From: Malachius bipustulatus
Lineage: Eukaryota > Arthropoda > Insecta > Coleoptera > Melyridae
Direction of reading: 5' to 3'
Length of the DNA: 64,000 bases
NCBI GenBank assembly: GCA_910589415.1
Contig: OU342630.1
Coordinates: 6,076,001 to 6,140,000, forward strand
Part shown: piece by piece, positions 42,627-52,862 of the stretch
Numbering within the stretch: the first letter of the stretch is position 1
Layout of the letters: the number at the start of each line of letters is the position of its first letter
The notes under the pieces: model-generated
Databases searched by the model: none
The model's input: the letters and a program-made list of their open reading frames with translations, nothing else
Told to the model about the DNA's origin: nothing
Made by a program: the position numbers and the translations under genes

Positions 42627-42893
42627 TTCCTTTTTCGTAACGGGTATGGAGAAATTCTGGACCTCTCAAAATTCTGCTTTCGAAACCTAACACAGAACAC
42701 AGCATGATCATCCCCTATTAGCTGATACAACTCCACCCCCAAAGCAAAAACCAGAATTGTCCGTTTGCAAATAAAATGTTTTGTGAAAATCAGGAAACCT
42801 TAGAACCGTGCATTCCAAAAATAAAGATTTGATTTGTTCAAAAGAATTTTGTTCCACTAAACCCCAATTCCATTTATTACATTGTAACGGGTA
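42627..42893 (-). pseudogene. Ty3/gypsy-group RT/RNase H junction, first part
   Basis: Read downward from 42893: EQNSFEQIKSLFLECTVL, RFPDFHKTFYLQTDNSGF (first RNase H Asp), then after shifts GDDHAVFCV and a decayed RYEKE-like end that continues at 36965. It is the upstream half of the fragment split by the LOA-type LINE. Several indels and stops. Confidence 0.82.
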
Positions 42894-43545
42894 TTTTAAT
42901 TTGAATGATTCGCGCGTGTGTATTCAGTCTTCAAGTAACCCGTTACTAAGATATTTAAAAATAATCTTTATTTACAACATAAGTACCATAAATAAACCAA
43001 ACAATATTATAAGGGCGATGGCGCCTTCAGATATTTGGCTCCTCCCGCTGGACGGGCAGACCGTATTAATCCGAGATCTCCGTTATTGGTTTCCGCCGGC
43101 ACTGTCTCAATAAGACGTGAGCCTGACAAACTGAAAATAAAGGAAAATTAATTACTGGTTCACCGCTCAGAGCTCTTTGCACTCTGGGCGAGTTATGGGA
43201 CTAGGATAGGCCGATTCAATGCATCGTCCATTCCCCCTCGGTGCGCTCAGTACACGCACGTCGGTCGCCCTGTCTTGTCTCTGGGGGCTCACTACACCCG
43301 CCAGAGAAATGAAACGCGGGCTGGTCAGTACCCGGCTCGCGTGTCGCTACCTGTTTACCTGGTCGATGGACTCAGGCTCAATCCACCTGGCAGGAGTTGA
43401 ATGCTTGATGGTTAATACCCAAACAAAAAAATTACAGGGCAATTATTATTGAGTGTCCAGATACATCAGCGATGGTTTGTTGAAACAAAAACTCCGGTAA
43501 AACATCGCGGTGAAGTGAGCAACGAATTCCAACAACGAATTCTCT
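42894..43545. other. GC-richer non-coding block, possible LTR remnant
   Basis: Begins TGTAACGGGTATTTTAATTT, where the gypsy-group fragment stops, and contains AACCCGTTAC at 42941. GC content rises around 43015-43400. No convincing frame. An LTR is possible but I could not define both ends. Confidence 0.4.
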
Positions 43546-43589
43546 AATGTCCCCATACACGTTCGGGCTTACTCTGAACAATTTCTCAC

Positions 43590-44280
43590 GGACAATCTCA
43601 ATCTCAAACGGTTCAAGGGATAAGAAGCGATTTTCGAGATTTTTCTACAACGAACGTCTCGTGACGTGTCACGCAATAATCCGAAAAATTCGGCCCGTAT
43701 ATCAACGTCAGCGTTCCGAGGAAAAAAATTAAAAGCAACGAAAAACACGTTTTTTTGCAGTTTTTCGCTTAGACGGTTCAAGGGGTAAGAAGCGTTTTTG
43801 AGATTTTTCTTCAGGGGACGTCTCGTGACGTGTCACGTCATAATCCGAAAAATTTGGCCCGTTCAACGTCTGCGTTCTGAGAAAAAAAATAAAAACCGCC
43901 AAAAATATTAGCCGCCGCCGCATAAAAACGCGTTGCTGGGGGAACTGCTGGTGGGGCGGATTTTTTTCAATTTTTTTACCGGACACAGGTATCAGTATTT
44001 CGATCAAAACGGGTGAAAATTTCGCCCTATCAAGCTCTGCGTTCCAAGAAAAAAAATAATAAAAACGACGATAAGCACGTTTTTTTTGCAGTTTTTCGCT
44101 TAAGACGGTTCAAGGGGTAAGAAGCGATTTTTGAGATTTTTCTGCGGGGGACGTCTCGTGACGTGACACACTTAATAATCCGAAAAATTTGGCCAGTGTC
44201 AACGTCTGCGTTGTGGAAAAAAAACGCCAAAAACGTCAGTCGTCGTCGCCGCATAAAACACGAGGCGTGGTTCATTAAAC
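43590..44280. repeat. CpG-rich satellite-like repeats
   Basis: The phrase CGGTTCAAGGGGTAAGAAGC recurs at about 43610, 43774 and 44106, spacings of 164 and 332 bp (about twice 164). Each unit continues with GAGATTTTTCT, GACGTCTCGTGACGTG and ATCCGAAAAATT. The region is rich in CpG and TGACGT words, unlike its AT-rich neighbours. Short frames across it are not genes. Confidence 0.85.
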
Positions 44281-44434
44281 GTTATAATTATTATAATCTG
44301 CATGTGGTTCAATTTTCTCATTCCGCAGGCTCAACCTGTCGCGAGATTTCACTTTCCCAATTGATAACAATCTAAATTTCCCAATCTTAACTTTTCACAT
44401 GGTAGGTATCCTATTAATGGCTTAAATTTTAATA

Positions 44435-44720
44435 CAGGGTGAAGAAAGTTACCAGATATTTAACCACCCTGTATGAAAAATTCAAGTACACTGTGTAAAA
44501 GGTGACCCATGAAAAGTTAGGACAATACCGTTTTCCGATATTTGGATCCGTTTCCGATGTACACTACTGCCAAAATTAAAAAATTCGATTTTCAGTTGTT
44601 TTTAACTCATAACCTACTCATTTTATACATTACAACAACTGTAAAAACCATTCTATTTGGATTTTCTCAAGAAATATGAAAAACAATAACATACAGGTGT
44701 CCTATTGAAAAAGTAAGATT
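44435..44720. repeat. Decayed fold-back arm
   Basis: Starts CAGGGTGAAGAAAG and contains CCGTTTTCCGATAT, TTTTAACTCATAACCTACTCA and CTGTAAAAACCATTCT, diverged forms of the inner arm module of the 5618-6468 and 12470-14801 elements. Confidence 0.65.
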
Positions 44721-46324
44721 CACCTTCAAATGGCCTTGAAATTTATCACCAAGGTCAAAGTTATTAGTACAGTCACATATAGTGACCCCAGGCCATATAG
44801 TAAAGCCGCCCCCGCTCCTTTCTCATTGCCCATCATATAGACTATAATAATAATAATATCATTTGTTCGACCACGGGAGCTTACAAGTTTACTATAATAT
44901 CCACAATAAACCCATACGATCATCGATCTTGTCAGACTACATAATGAATTTACTTTATTGCCAACTTAAATAAAACATTTACTTACAGGTTTATTCTCAT
45001 ACAAGATAGCTTAGTGAAAAGAAGCTGATGAAATTTTGACATTTTTTCTAAAGAATAAAAAACTTATTCTAAAAACACATTCCTTAAATGTGGAATAATT
45101 CATAGTTGTCATACCTTCTCAATAGCACTTAGAATTAAAATATTATTAATCTTAATAATCTTATACATGAACTAAAATAATTAGCGCACAGAATACATTT
45201 ATATTCGGCTTCATATCTGTTTGTTTGTTGTCTTTCATATCGATCGAATTTTCGAGTAATAGTTTTTGTATGTAATTGGTGATAGTCTTCTGCCTCTAAA
45301 CACGTAAACAGACCAGAGTAGTTACCCTCGGAAATAATTTGTTCTGCAAACCTAATTTACATGAATGCCGCAGTTTAAAAAGTATCCGTTTGTTTAGGAT
45401 GATCTAGTACTTTTAATTTTAATGCAATATCACTCTCTGAAGTATTCTCAAAAATCACGTTCGAAAATTTGGACAAATATCTCTGTTTCCCAAGTGGTGC
45501 TACCTTCGGGGTTGACATTGTAATCACCCAACCCCGGGTCTGCTTATCTGTGTGAGAAAAACTCACTTCCCTTCCCTTTTCCCCTTGGACTAGTCGTGAT
45601 GTGATCGTCATAAGTGGTTAGAACCCTTCTTCTTAAGAAGTACGCTGTGTCGCCCGTAATAACTTCAGTTGTTTTCAAATGGAGTTGGCTAAGAAAAGAG
45701 GGCAGCGCGATTTTCACCTATCATTGTTTATTACCAGACTTTCAGAAAAGAGTGGACTGAACGTTAAAATGTTTGTTTAAAACCGAGAAAAGTCTTACTT
45801 CTTTCAATTTTCCTAAGCAAGTTTTGAATTTTCTACCTCAAGAAAAATTAGGGAAACAACCCGCGACACTATTTCATCTATTTTCAAACTGGTCGCAGTT
45901 TGTTTAACCTAATTACATTTTTTTGTTTACTAATTTTTTTTTCTCATTTTGAATTAGGTTAATCAACCTTACATTTTTATTTTAAGTAATTTATTATAAA
46001 GTTAAGTGACACTTTCTTGGTCTACTTATTTATATAATAATTATAATACAATTTCTTAATTTCTATATAACATAATTCATTATTCTTCCAGCTCAAAGTT
46101 AAATTTACTATCTCCTTTTTTCCGGAAGGTCGTCTAAGTGGACGCCACCTGTTTGTCTGAGATTTGTTTTCGTGTTAGGGTGGATTTCAGTCGTGCGACG
46201 TTGCCATTTTGCAAGTCTGTTTTTTACTTATGCTGGCTTCAGCGTTATAGGTGTTTTTAATAATTCTTTCCACAAAAATACATCGTGACTATGCAAATAT
46301 TACGCTAGAGTTTTATATCTTGTA
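44721..46324. other. Intergenic; one orphan ORF
   Basis: The only sequence that looks protein-like is the minus-strand frame at 45611-45375. The rest is AT-rich without recognisable genes. Confidence 0.45.
45375..45611 (-). CDS. Hypothetical 78-codon ORF
   Basis: A complete ATG-to-stop frame with balanced composition (MTITSRLVQGEKGREVSF...GWVITMSTPKVAPL...). No domain, signal peptide or membrane segment is evident and I do not recognise it. It sits on GC-richer sequence than its surroundings. It could be an exon, a gag remnant or chance. Confidence 0.2.
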   Translation of the reverse strand: MTITSRLVQGEKGREVSFSHTDKQTRGWVITMSTPKVAPLGKQRYLSKFSNVIFENTSESDIALKLKVLDHPKQTDTF

Positions 46325-46520
46325 AATACCTTGTTTAATAAATTGTCGAAGTTTATTTGTGCCCTGTTGTTTCGTGAGTACTCATTGTGGGTAGAGTTTA
46401 TTTCTCCCAGAGTTTCTCCGAATTACCTTGTTTAATAAATTGTCGAAGTTTATTTGCGACCTGTTGTTTCGTGAGTACTCATTGTGGGTAGAGTTTATTT
46501 CTCCCAGAGTTTCTCCGAAA
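46325..46520. repeat. 97-bp tandem duplication
   Basis: Two nearly identical copies beginning TACCTTGTTTAATAAATTGT (46327 and 46424), each ending CCCAGAGTTTCTCCGAA. Only a couple of differences, so recent. Confidence 0.93.
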
Positions 46521-47239
46521 TACCTTGTACCTTAATTATGAAAATACCTTATTGTTTGTTTATTATACCATTTATACCTACACGGGTTTGTGAGACCATT
46601 ATACCTTTTTACACTTTCACATATTTGTGCCTATGAAAAGTATCTCTGCTGCAGTAATTTTGATAGTCACTGGAGTATTCTCGAAAGAAGATTTATTAAA
46701 TTCACACTAGTTAAATATCCAGCAAGCGACTGTCATTTTGACAACTAATATTTAATAATAATAATAATAATAATAAACTGTCTTTATTCCACCAATAGAT
46801 GTACATTTCTTTACAAGCATCAATTATCAAGCTTAGGTATAAGGTGGAAAGGCGAAGGCCAGATAGTGTGACAAAAGCTGACACACTCCTGCTCACCTTA
46901 ACCATGTATCACACTATTTAAATATACATGTACAAAGAGGCGCTAGCAACAGAGCATCCACCAATACTACGTGAAAAAAAAAACAACATAGGAATATCCC
47001 AACCCAACAAAATACCAATATTAATCACAACCATAATATAGTAATCTCATCATCTTATCCCATGTGTAAATAGAGTACAATAGATAAACAAATAATACAC
47101 AATAAATAAATAAACAAATAATATACAATAAATAACTCGTATGAGAGCATGATTGAGAAATGTCTGTCATCCCAAAAACGCGCGAGCACCGAACCTCCGC
47201 GTACCCATATGCCCCAGACACCATGGCCACCCACCGAGA

Positions 47240-48763
47240 TCACAACAAGCATTGCCTCTGATATAATTGCGAACGGTACATTCGTTTGAAAGCCCTCACA
47301 GTCGCGCCCCTCAAAGCATCAGACAAGGGATTGTAAATCTTTACAATTTGGTAGCTAAAACTAGCTTTGAAGGCTTCGGTTTTGTGAGCTGGTATAGTTA
47401 ATAAACCCCTAAATCTGACGTTGAGGTTATGCACATCAGTTCTGTAAGTGATTCTATTAAGTAAGTAGGGTGGCCTCTTATAGAGCAGAAATCTATGAAA
47501 AAAGCAACCAGCATGTAGCTCTCGTCTGTTGGACATGTTGAGCCAGTTATTTTCTTTAAGTTTATGCGTAATGTGTTGCCCGCGACGAATACCATATATG
47601 AACCTAAGGCAGGAATTCTGCAGAACCTGTATCCTACGAATATCCTCGGTACCAATACTAGGCCCATATACCATATCACAATAATTCAGTCTGGACAGAA
47701 CTAATGAGTCGCAAAGTTTAGACTTAAGCTTTCTAGTCATGAAATGCCTTTTGTTATAGAGCAGCTTTAGATGGTAATAACCTTTCCTAATACATTCTGA
47801 GACATGAGACCTGAAACGCAGTGTACTATCAAATGTTACTCCCAGATTCCTGGCTTCCGATACCGTGCCGACATCAACTCCTCCCACGTTAACAACAAAA
47901 TTAGGCGCCAACAGTTCGACAACACGCTGGGGACCAAATAGAATTATCTTAGTTTTAGAGCAGTTAAGGGCCAAGCAATGACCTTTAGCATAGTTCAATA
48001 TGGCCTGTACGTCCAGATTGATCGTCCGCACCGCATTCTGCGCATCATCCGGACAGAAAGAGTGGTACATCTGAGTATCATCAGCATAAAGATGAACGGA
48101 GCAAGCATCAACACACTTTGGCAAGGCAAAGGTGTAAAGAATATACAGCAGAGGTCCAAGTATTGAACCCTGCGGCACCCCCGCTTTGATATTTCTCGGC
48201 ACCGACAGTCTATCATCCAACTGTACCATCTGCTGCCGCCCTTCTAGATAACTCGACAGCATAGCACAGGCATCAGAACCAAGCCCCACGTGTTGACAAA
48301 TGGCAAGCAGCATGTCATGGTTTACGGTATCAAAAGCTCTACTAAAATCTAACAAAATTAATGCCGTAGCCATACCAGAATCCCTCGCTCTAAGAATATC
48401 ATCTTTAACATCCAACAGAGCTGAACAACAACCATGTTTAGGGCGGAAACCCGACTGTTTCACTGAGAGAACATTGTGTCTATCCAGATAGCAATGTAGC
48501 TGCCCACTCATGACCCTTTCCAGAATCTTTGAAAGCACCGGCAATATACTTATCGGTCTGAAGTCTTTGTAGCATTTTGGATTTGCCTGCTTAGGTATTG
48601 GTTTTACCAACGCTATCTTCCAGACATCCGGAAAAGTGTTGGTCTCCAAGCAACAGTTTATTATGTGCGTTACATACGGAATAATGACCTCTCCACAGAG
48701 CTTGAGCATAGCCAGACTAATATCATCGTAACCTATAGAATCCGAACTAACCGAGTAAAGCAA
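47240..48763 (-). CDS. LINE D reverse transcriptase
   Basis: An open 507-codon frame with GYDDISLAMLKLC, KDFRPISILPVLSKILERV, QSGFRPKHGCCSALLDV, LLDFSRAFDTVNHDMLL (motif A), GVPQGSILGPLLY (motif B) and HLYADDTQMY (motif C, about residue 225), followed by thumb (NLGVTFDSTLRFRSH) and a complete C-terminal domain ending at 47240. It copies the LINE RNA at the nicked target. No internal damage here; the copy is dead because of changes upstream. The first ATG is inside the ORF2 frame, so the true protein starts further up. Confidence 0.92.
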   Translation of the reverse strand: MLYSVSSDSIGYDDISLAMLKLCGEVIIPYVTHIINCCLETNTFPDVWKIALVKPIPKQANPKCYKDFRPISILPVLSKILERVMSGQLHCYLDRHNVLSVKQSGFRPKHGCCSALLDVKDDILRARDSGMATALILLDFSRAFDTVNHDMLLAICQHVGLGSDACAMLSSYLEGRQQMVQLDDRLSVPRNIKAGVPQGSILGPLLYILYTFALPKCVDACSVHLYADDTQMYHSFCPDDAQNAVRTINLDVQAILNYAKGHCLALNCSKTKIILFGPQRVVELLAPNFVVNVGGVDVGTVSEARNLGVTFDSTLRFRSHVSECIRKGYYHLKLLYNKRHFMTRKLKSKLCDSLVLSRLNYCDMVYGPSIGTEDIRRIQVLQNSCLRFIYGIRRGQHITHKLKENNWLNMSNRRELHAGCFFHRFLLYKRPPYLLNRITYRTDVHNLNVRFRGLLTIPAHKTEAFKASFSYQIVKIYNPLSDALRGATVRAFKRMYRSQLYQRQCLL

Positions 48764-48781
48764 CCTCTGAACTTCATCCGT

Positions 48782-50040
48782 CTAAACATAATCAAATTTA
48801 AAAGGATTGTCAACATTACCTAACCTGCTATCTCGATAGTGCGTTAATATCTCCGAGTCCGGAGTACCAACATCGATGTCCAGATAAAAGTTATTGAAAT
48901 CTCCCGGATTATTTAGGTGTTCAGGAATGTGATGTTGCTTAGGAGACTTTAAGTATTTCCAAATTGCTTTCATGTCGCAGTCAGCCAGACAGCTCTGGTA
49001 ATAACTTTTTTTTTCAGATCTACATAATAAGGTCACCTGATTTCGTAAAGATTTGTAAGAGTTGAAAGACTCAATTGTTTTAGTTCGTCTCCATTTTTGA
49101 TGCGCCCTATCACGTAGCCTCATCATACATCTCAGACGTTCCGTTAACCACGGAGCATATGGTTTCGTAATTCGAATCTCTCTGCGAGGTGCATACGTGT
49201 TAAATAATTCAAGCAGACAAGAGTTGAAAAAATCAACCTTATCGTTAACACTATTTATGTAGAATATCCGATGAAGCGGCGCCCGTGCGAGTGCCGCAGA
49301 GAAACTCTCAGGTGCGAATCTGCGAAAATCTCTAACTACCTTGTACTTAACCCCAGAATCTCTCAACCGACAAGCGCAAGTCTATAGAAATCAAGTCATG
49401 ATCAAGGGGAAAGAGGAGAGAAATGGCAAAACACTTACATGCTGGACAAGCTGCTTATTTGACACAATAGCATGATCTATGAGGGCAGTGCCACGAGTTG
49501 GGTGATCAACAACCTGCGACAAACCAAATGTATCACAGAAAGAACAGTATCTGTCCACAGCCGGTGAGTCTTGGCCCAGCAGATCAATATTTAAGTCCCC
49601 CACACACAACAGCTCATCACATGAAGGGTATATGGCTGATATATTTTCAGAGAGCTGATCAAGAAATGTACTATAGAATTTGTAATGAGGATTATAAACG
49701 ACGCCCACAGCAATTTTTTGCCTATTAATTGACAGGTATAGCAGGATAGGCAGGATGATAGTGGTTATGGTGGGGTTGCGATGTATCTTAGAGAAGATTT
49801 AAACTATACTTTGGTAAGTGAACATTATGGATTGACGGAGCAGTTGTGGATATTATCCTGCCTCAGAATAACATACCCCTCCATATAAATATTGTCATCA
49901 GTAATATTAGAACTAAGCCAGGCGGTCTCAGACAGGCAAAACACGTCAACATCACTTTCACCACAATACGCTCTAAAATCATTAATCTTAGGCAACAATG
50001 ATCGCACGTTCAGGTGACAGACCTTTAACGAATGAGCCAT
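48782..50040 (-). pseudogene. LINE D endonuclease and linker, with an inverted segment
   Basis: From 50040: SLKVCHLNVRSLLPKINDF (N), CLSETAW (E) and GYVILRQD, then a 110-bp segment that reads correctly only on the opposite strand, then AVGVVYNPHYKFY, LLCVGDLNIDLL (D/N), GTALIDHAIVS and PLIMT, where the final DH motif is split by a frame change near 49390. The linker (49366-48782) is open and ends in ILTHYRDSRLGNVDNPF. The nuclease is inactive through inversion and shifts. Confidence 0.85.
49748..49852 (+). other. Local inversion within the LINE D endonuclease
   Basis: On the + strand this reads DDSGYGGVAMYLREDLN then YTLVSEHYGLTEQLW, exactly the endonuclease segment missing from the minus-strand frame. 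Short inverted words flank it (TAGGCAGGAT at 49748; ATCCTGCCT at 49855), so flipping occurred between or produced small inverted repeats. Boundaries are accurate to about 10 bp. Confidence 0.85.
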
Positions 50041-50642
50041 TAAGTAAAATTTAAGTAGGTATAACTCTCAATCAATAATAACAATAACTACGAGCAGACA
50101 GCTCAAAAATCAACACACGAGCAATAAATACATCATAACATAGGTGTCAAATCAATATGAGTGTCTAAATTCCCGCTATATATGATAGTAAATTCAGTAG
50201 AATTACTGTAAAGATAACAAAAAAAAGATTTTTAAATTACAATTTTTAAATTACGGTTAAGTACAATAATCTGCAGTATACACTACTAAAATAAATAATC
50301 AGTATTATGATAAGATAAGATTACGTCAATAGCTCCAAGACTGTGTAATAAGCAATAGAAACAAGGAAAAAACAAGAAAAATAACAATTTCAAGTATTAA
50401 GACAAAGTAGCTCGCCGGAACACTAGTTACTCCGACCAGTCTCAGAGACATGACGCTGCAAGCCCCCGTATTGACCAAGTAGAAAAGTAAACACGCTATA
50501 GTAAATAACACAATAAAAAAACAATAAACAGCAATAATAATAATAATAACAATCATCACGATCGTGAAGATAATGATGATCGCCAGTATCAAAACATTGT
50601 GGTATCAATAACAACAATATACATGTAAATGAGTTCGCCAAT

Positions 50643-50905
50643 CTATTTCATATCCTTTGATTTCCGTATGATGCGTTTAGCACCACCAACATTAATATAG
50701 ATATCACCGTTGAATGTCCAGCTGTCTCGACCATAACGCTGTCTGACTTCACTGTATATAAATTAAAGCGTTTCTTAGTCAGAAATTCAGTGATCAAGAT
50801 CTTAGTTCCCTTGTATGCCGATTTGTTATTGTAAACAATGTTCCTCTTTCGTATTTGGTTGAATTCAACAAGGACAGCTCGAGGTCTATCACGGATTTAA
50901 GTTCC
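50643..50905 (-). pseudogene. LINE D ORF1, C-terminal part
   Basis: Gives DRPRAVLVEFNQIRKRNIVY, YKGTKILITEFLTKKRFNLY, then after a frame change RQRYGRDSWTFNGDIYINVG and a stop near 50643. This is the end of an L1-type RRM plus C-terminal domain. The N-terminal part was lost when the errantivirus-like element arrived or by later deletion. Confidence 0.75.
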
Positions 50906-51146
50906 CAAAGGGCAGAAGACCGTTTTTAAAAGAAATTATCTTTTATTTGAGCAAGACGTTACTTATACAGAGTCTCGTACAATACTGAATCTTATCATGC
51001 TAAAGTATACTTCATCTTAAAATAACTAACAATGCATTACTTATTCTATATTAATAATATGATATTGAGGTCTGCGTATTCACTGGAAGTGCTAATATGC
51101 AGACTTTGCGTTTCAATTGTTCTTCTCCAGAATCGCCAACATAACT
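50905..51146 (-). repeat. 3' LTR of the errantivirus-like element
   Basis: Starts AGTTATGTTGGCGATTC directly after a purine tract (AAGAAGGGAGG) that fits a polypurine tract. It contains AATAAAAG near 50945 as a possible polyadenylation signal. The lower boundary against LINE D is estimated. No matching 5' LTR exists in the window, so length is inferred. Confidence 0.65.
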
Positions 51147-51155
51147 CCTCCCTTC

Positions 51156-52841
51156 TTAAGAGTGAAAAATCGATGCAGGAGATTTTTCAATATCTTCTAA
51201 TTTTTTCTGCTTTTCCTTTTCTTCTGGTTTCTTAAAATATTTCTTGTAAACGCAATATGCAATAATAAAAATTACAATTATTGCTATTATGAACCATGTG
51301 ATAATATTAGAAATTAGATTATGTTTATTAAAGTTTAAATTTATATGTTTTAGTTTTTCAAGAGTTATATGAGATATATTTAAATGAATTTTTGGTGATT
51401 CTTTGTTGGGTAGAGTTTCTTTGAATCCGATTTCTTCTAAGTCGATGTTGACCGGTGGTTTGATTTCAATTATTCTTTCTTGATTTTCGGATGCGTAGAA
51501 GTATCGATTAAGAATTTTGGTGTTACATTTTCTTGGTACCACGTATAAGGTGGGCTTGTTAATCTTCTTATTTCTTGCATCTGGGCAGTTTTCTTCGATG
51601 GTGATAGATGTTTTTGGAATTATGATGATTACGTTGTCTTCTATCTGTTTGATAATGTCGTTTTCGATTTCGACGTGGATCTTGTTGCATTCGGACGCTG
51701 ACTTCTGAAGAATCGCTCGCGCTATACAGGTGTCCTGTATAATATGATCTTCTTTTGAAGGTGAACAGACGTAGATGTCTTCTAACTTAGGGCATGCCTC
51801 TTCCGTATGTAGTTGATCTTGATCTGTGAGTGCTATATAAGGTGTAGCAGGTAGGATCATTTGGTTATTTATTGGAATAGGAACCACATGATAATAGGAG
51901 TATATCGTTGGATCAATGAGAGGAATGTGAATTACAAAGAAAATCTTTTCCTCATTTATATAACTTTGGATACTCATATATTGATAGTATGAATGAATAT
52001 TTTTAAAGTCAATAATGCCTTTATCATATTTTTGTTTACTTTTGTTTACTAGACTAGCCAGATCATTTCTGGGTAAAACCTCATTAGTGATGGTATTTAA
52101 TTTTGAAAGATATAAAGATATTTCGATCCTCATCATTTCGTTGTATAGTTTCTGAAAACTTATATACAGTCGGTTCAATAAATTGTCTAGCTCTAAGTAA
52201 TTTGCGATTGCTGATTCCGTTCTAATTAGTCTTTGGTTTAGATCAGCAACTTGATTTTCTATTAGCTGTAGATTTTGATTGATATTTTCAATTGATCGAT
52301 TGAATTTATCAGTTAGATCGTTGTAAAGATCTATCTGGGTGTTTACGGCATTTTGGATTGTTTTCTGATTATTTTCTAACATGTTTAACGAATTATAAAT
52401 TCGCTCTCCATCGTCAAAGTCTAGGGTTCCGAAAAGCCATTTGGATACGGAGCCACCTGCGTTAATTAATCCTCTTTTAAATCTTTTGTTATTAACTATA
52501 TGATTGTCAGGTTGTAAATTCTCGTATAAGGTTTCAATGTATGGTACTTGGTTTTCAATGTCATCTAAGCGTCTTGAAAGCGTTTTATTCATAAGCACAC
52601 TGTCGCTTTTCTTAATGAAACTTCGCGAATAATTTATAATTCTTTTAATCTGAGAAATTTGTTCTTTTAATGGGTATTTATTTACATAATATATGTAGGA
52701 TGTTTTTGTATTAGTTAGGTATGCCATGCCTAAATGATGCGGATAAAATCCTGGATAGTTTTCTAACGATATTTGTGTTAGGGTGGTTTTAATAAAGGTA
52801 AGGGTTAGGATTAGTGCTAGTAAGTCTTTCCGTCTTGTCAT
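51156..52841 (-). CDS. env: Errantivirus-like envelope (F-type) protein
   Basis: An open 561-codon frame. A hydrophobic signal peptide lies at about residues 7-22, a furin-type cleavage site (KRFKR) at 119-123 directly followed by a Gly-rich fusion-peptide-like stretch, a long heptad-rich region (about 140-260), and a membrane anchor at about 509-531 with a basic cytoplasmic tail. This layout is that of the insect errantivirus envelope, related to baculovirus F proteins, which mediates membrane fusion. It follows pol after a 21-nt gap; in the family it is made from a spliced RNA. No break is visible, which suggests recent insertion or retained constraint. Confidence 0.92.
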   Translation of the reverse strand: MTRRKDLLALILTLTFIKTTLTQISLENYPGFYPHHLGMAYLTNTKTSYIYYVNKYPLKEQISQIKRIINYSRSFIKKSDSVLMNKTLSRRLDDIENQVPYIETLYENLQPDNHIVNNKRFKRGLINAGGSVSKWLFGTLDFDDGERIYNSLNMLENNQKTIQNAVNTQIDLYNDLTDKFNRSIENINQNLQLIENQVADLNQRLIRTESAIANYLELDNLLNRLYISFQKLYNEMMRIEISLYLSKLNTITNEVLPRNDLASLVNKSKQKYDKGIIDFKNIHSYYQYMSIQSYINEEKIFFVIHIPLIDPTIYSYYHVVPIPINNQMILPATPYIALTDQDQLHTEEACPKLEDIYVCSPSKEDHIIQDTCIARAILQKSASECNKIHVEIENDIIKQIEDNVIIIIPKTSITIEENCPDARNKKINKPTLYVVPRKCNTKILNRYFYASENQERIIEIKPPVNIDLEEIGFKETLPNKESPKIHLNISHITLEKLKHINLNFNKHNLISNIITWFIIAIIVIFIIAYCVYKKYFKKPEEKEKQKKLEDIEKSPASIFHS

Positions 52842-52862
52842 TCTGAAAGCAGTGAAAATAAC

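Larger units (their letters stand above)
46752..50910 (-). mobile_element. LINE D, non-LTR retrotransposon truncated by an errantivirus-like element
   Basis: Minus strand: ORF1 C-terminal part (50910-50643), about 600 bp without a clear frame, endonuclease (50040-49385 with a local inversion), linker (49366-48782), reverse transcriptase (48763-47240), 3' UTR, and a (TTA)n tail at 46752-46776 preceded by AATAAAG. Motifs fit the Jockey/CR1-like group. The upstream end is cut by the retroviral-like element at about 50905. Confidence 0.86.

Noticed and set aside
42894..43545. Solo LTR starting TGTAACGGGT
   Set aside because: Only one plausible end could be found and no target duplication, so it is reported as undefined sequence.
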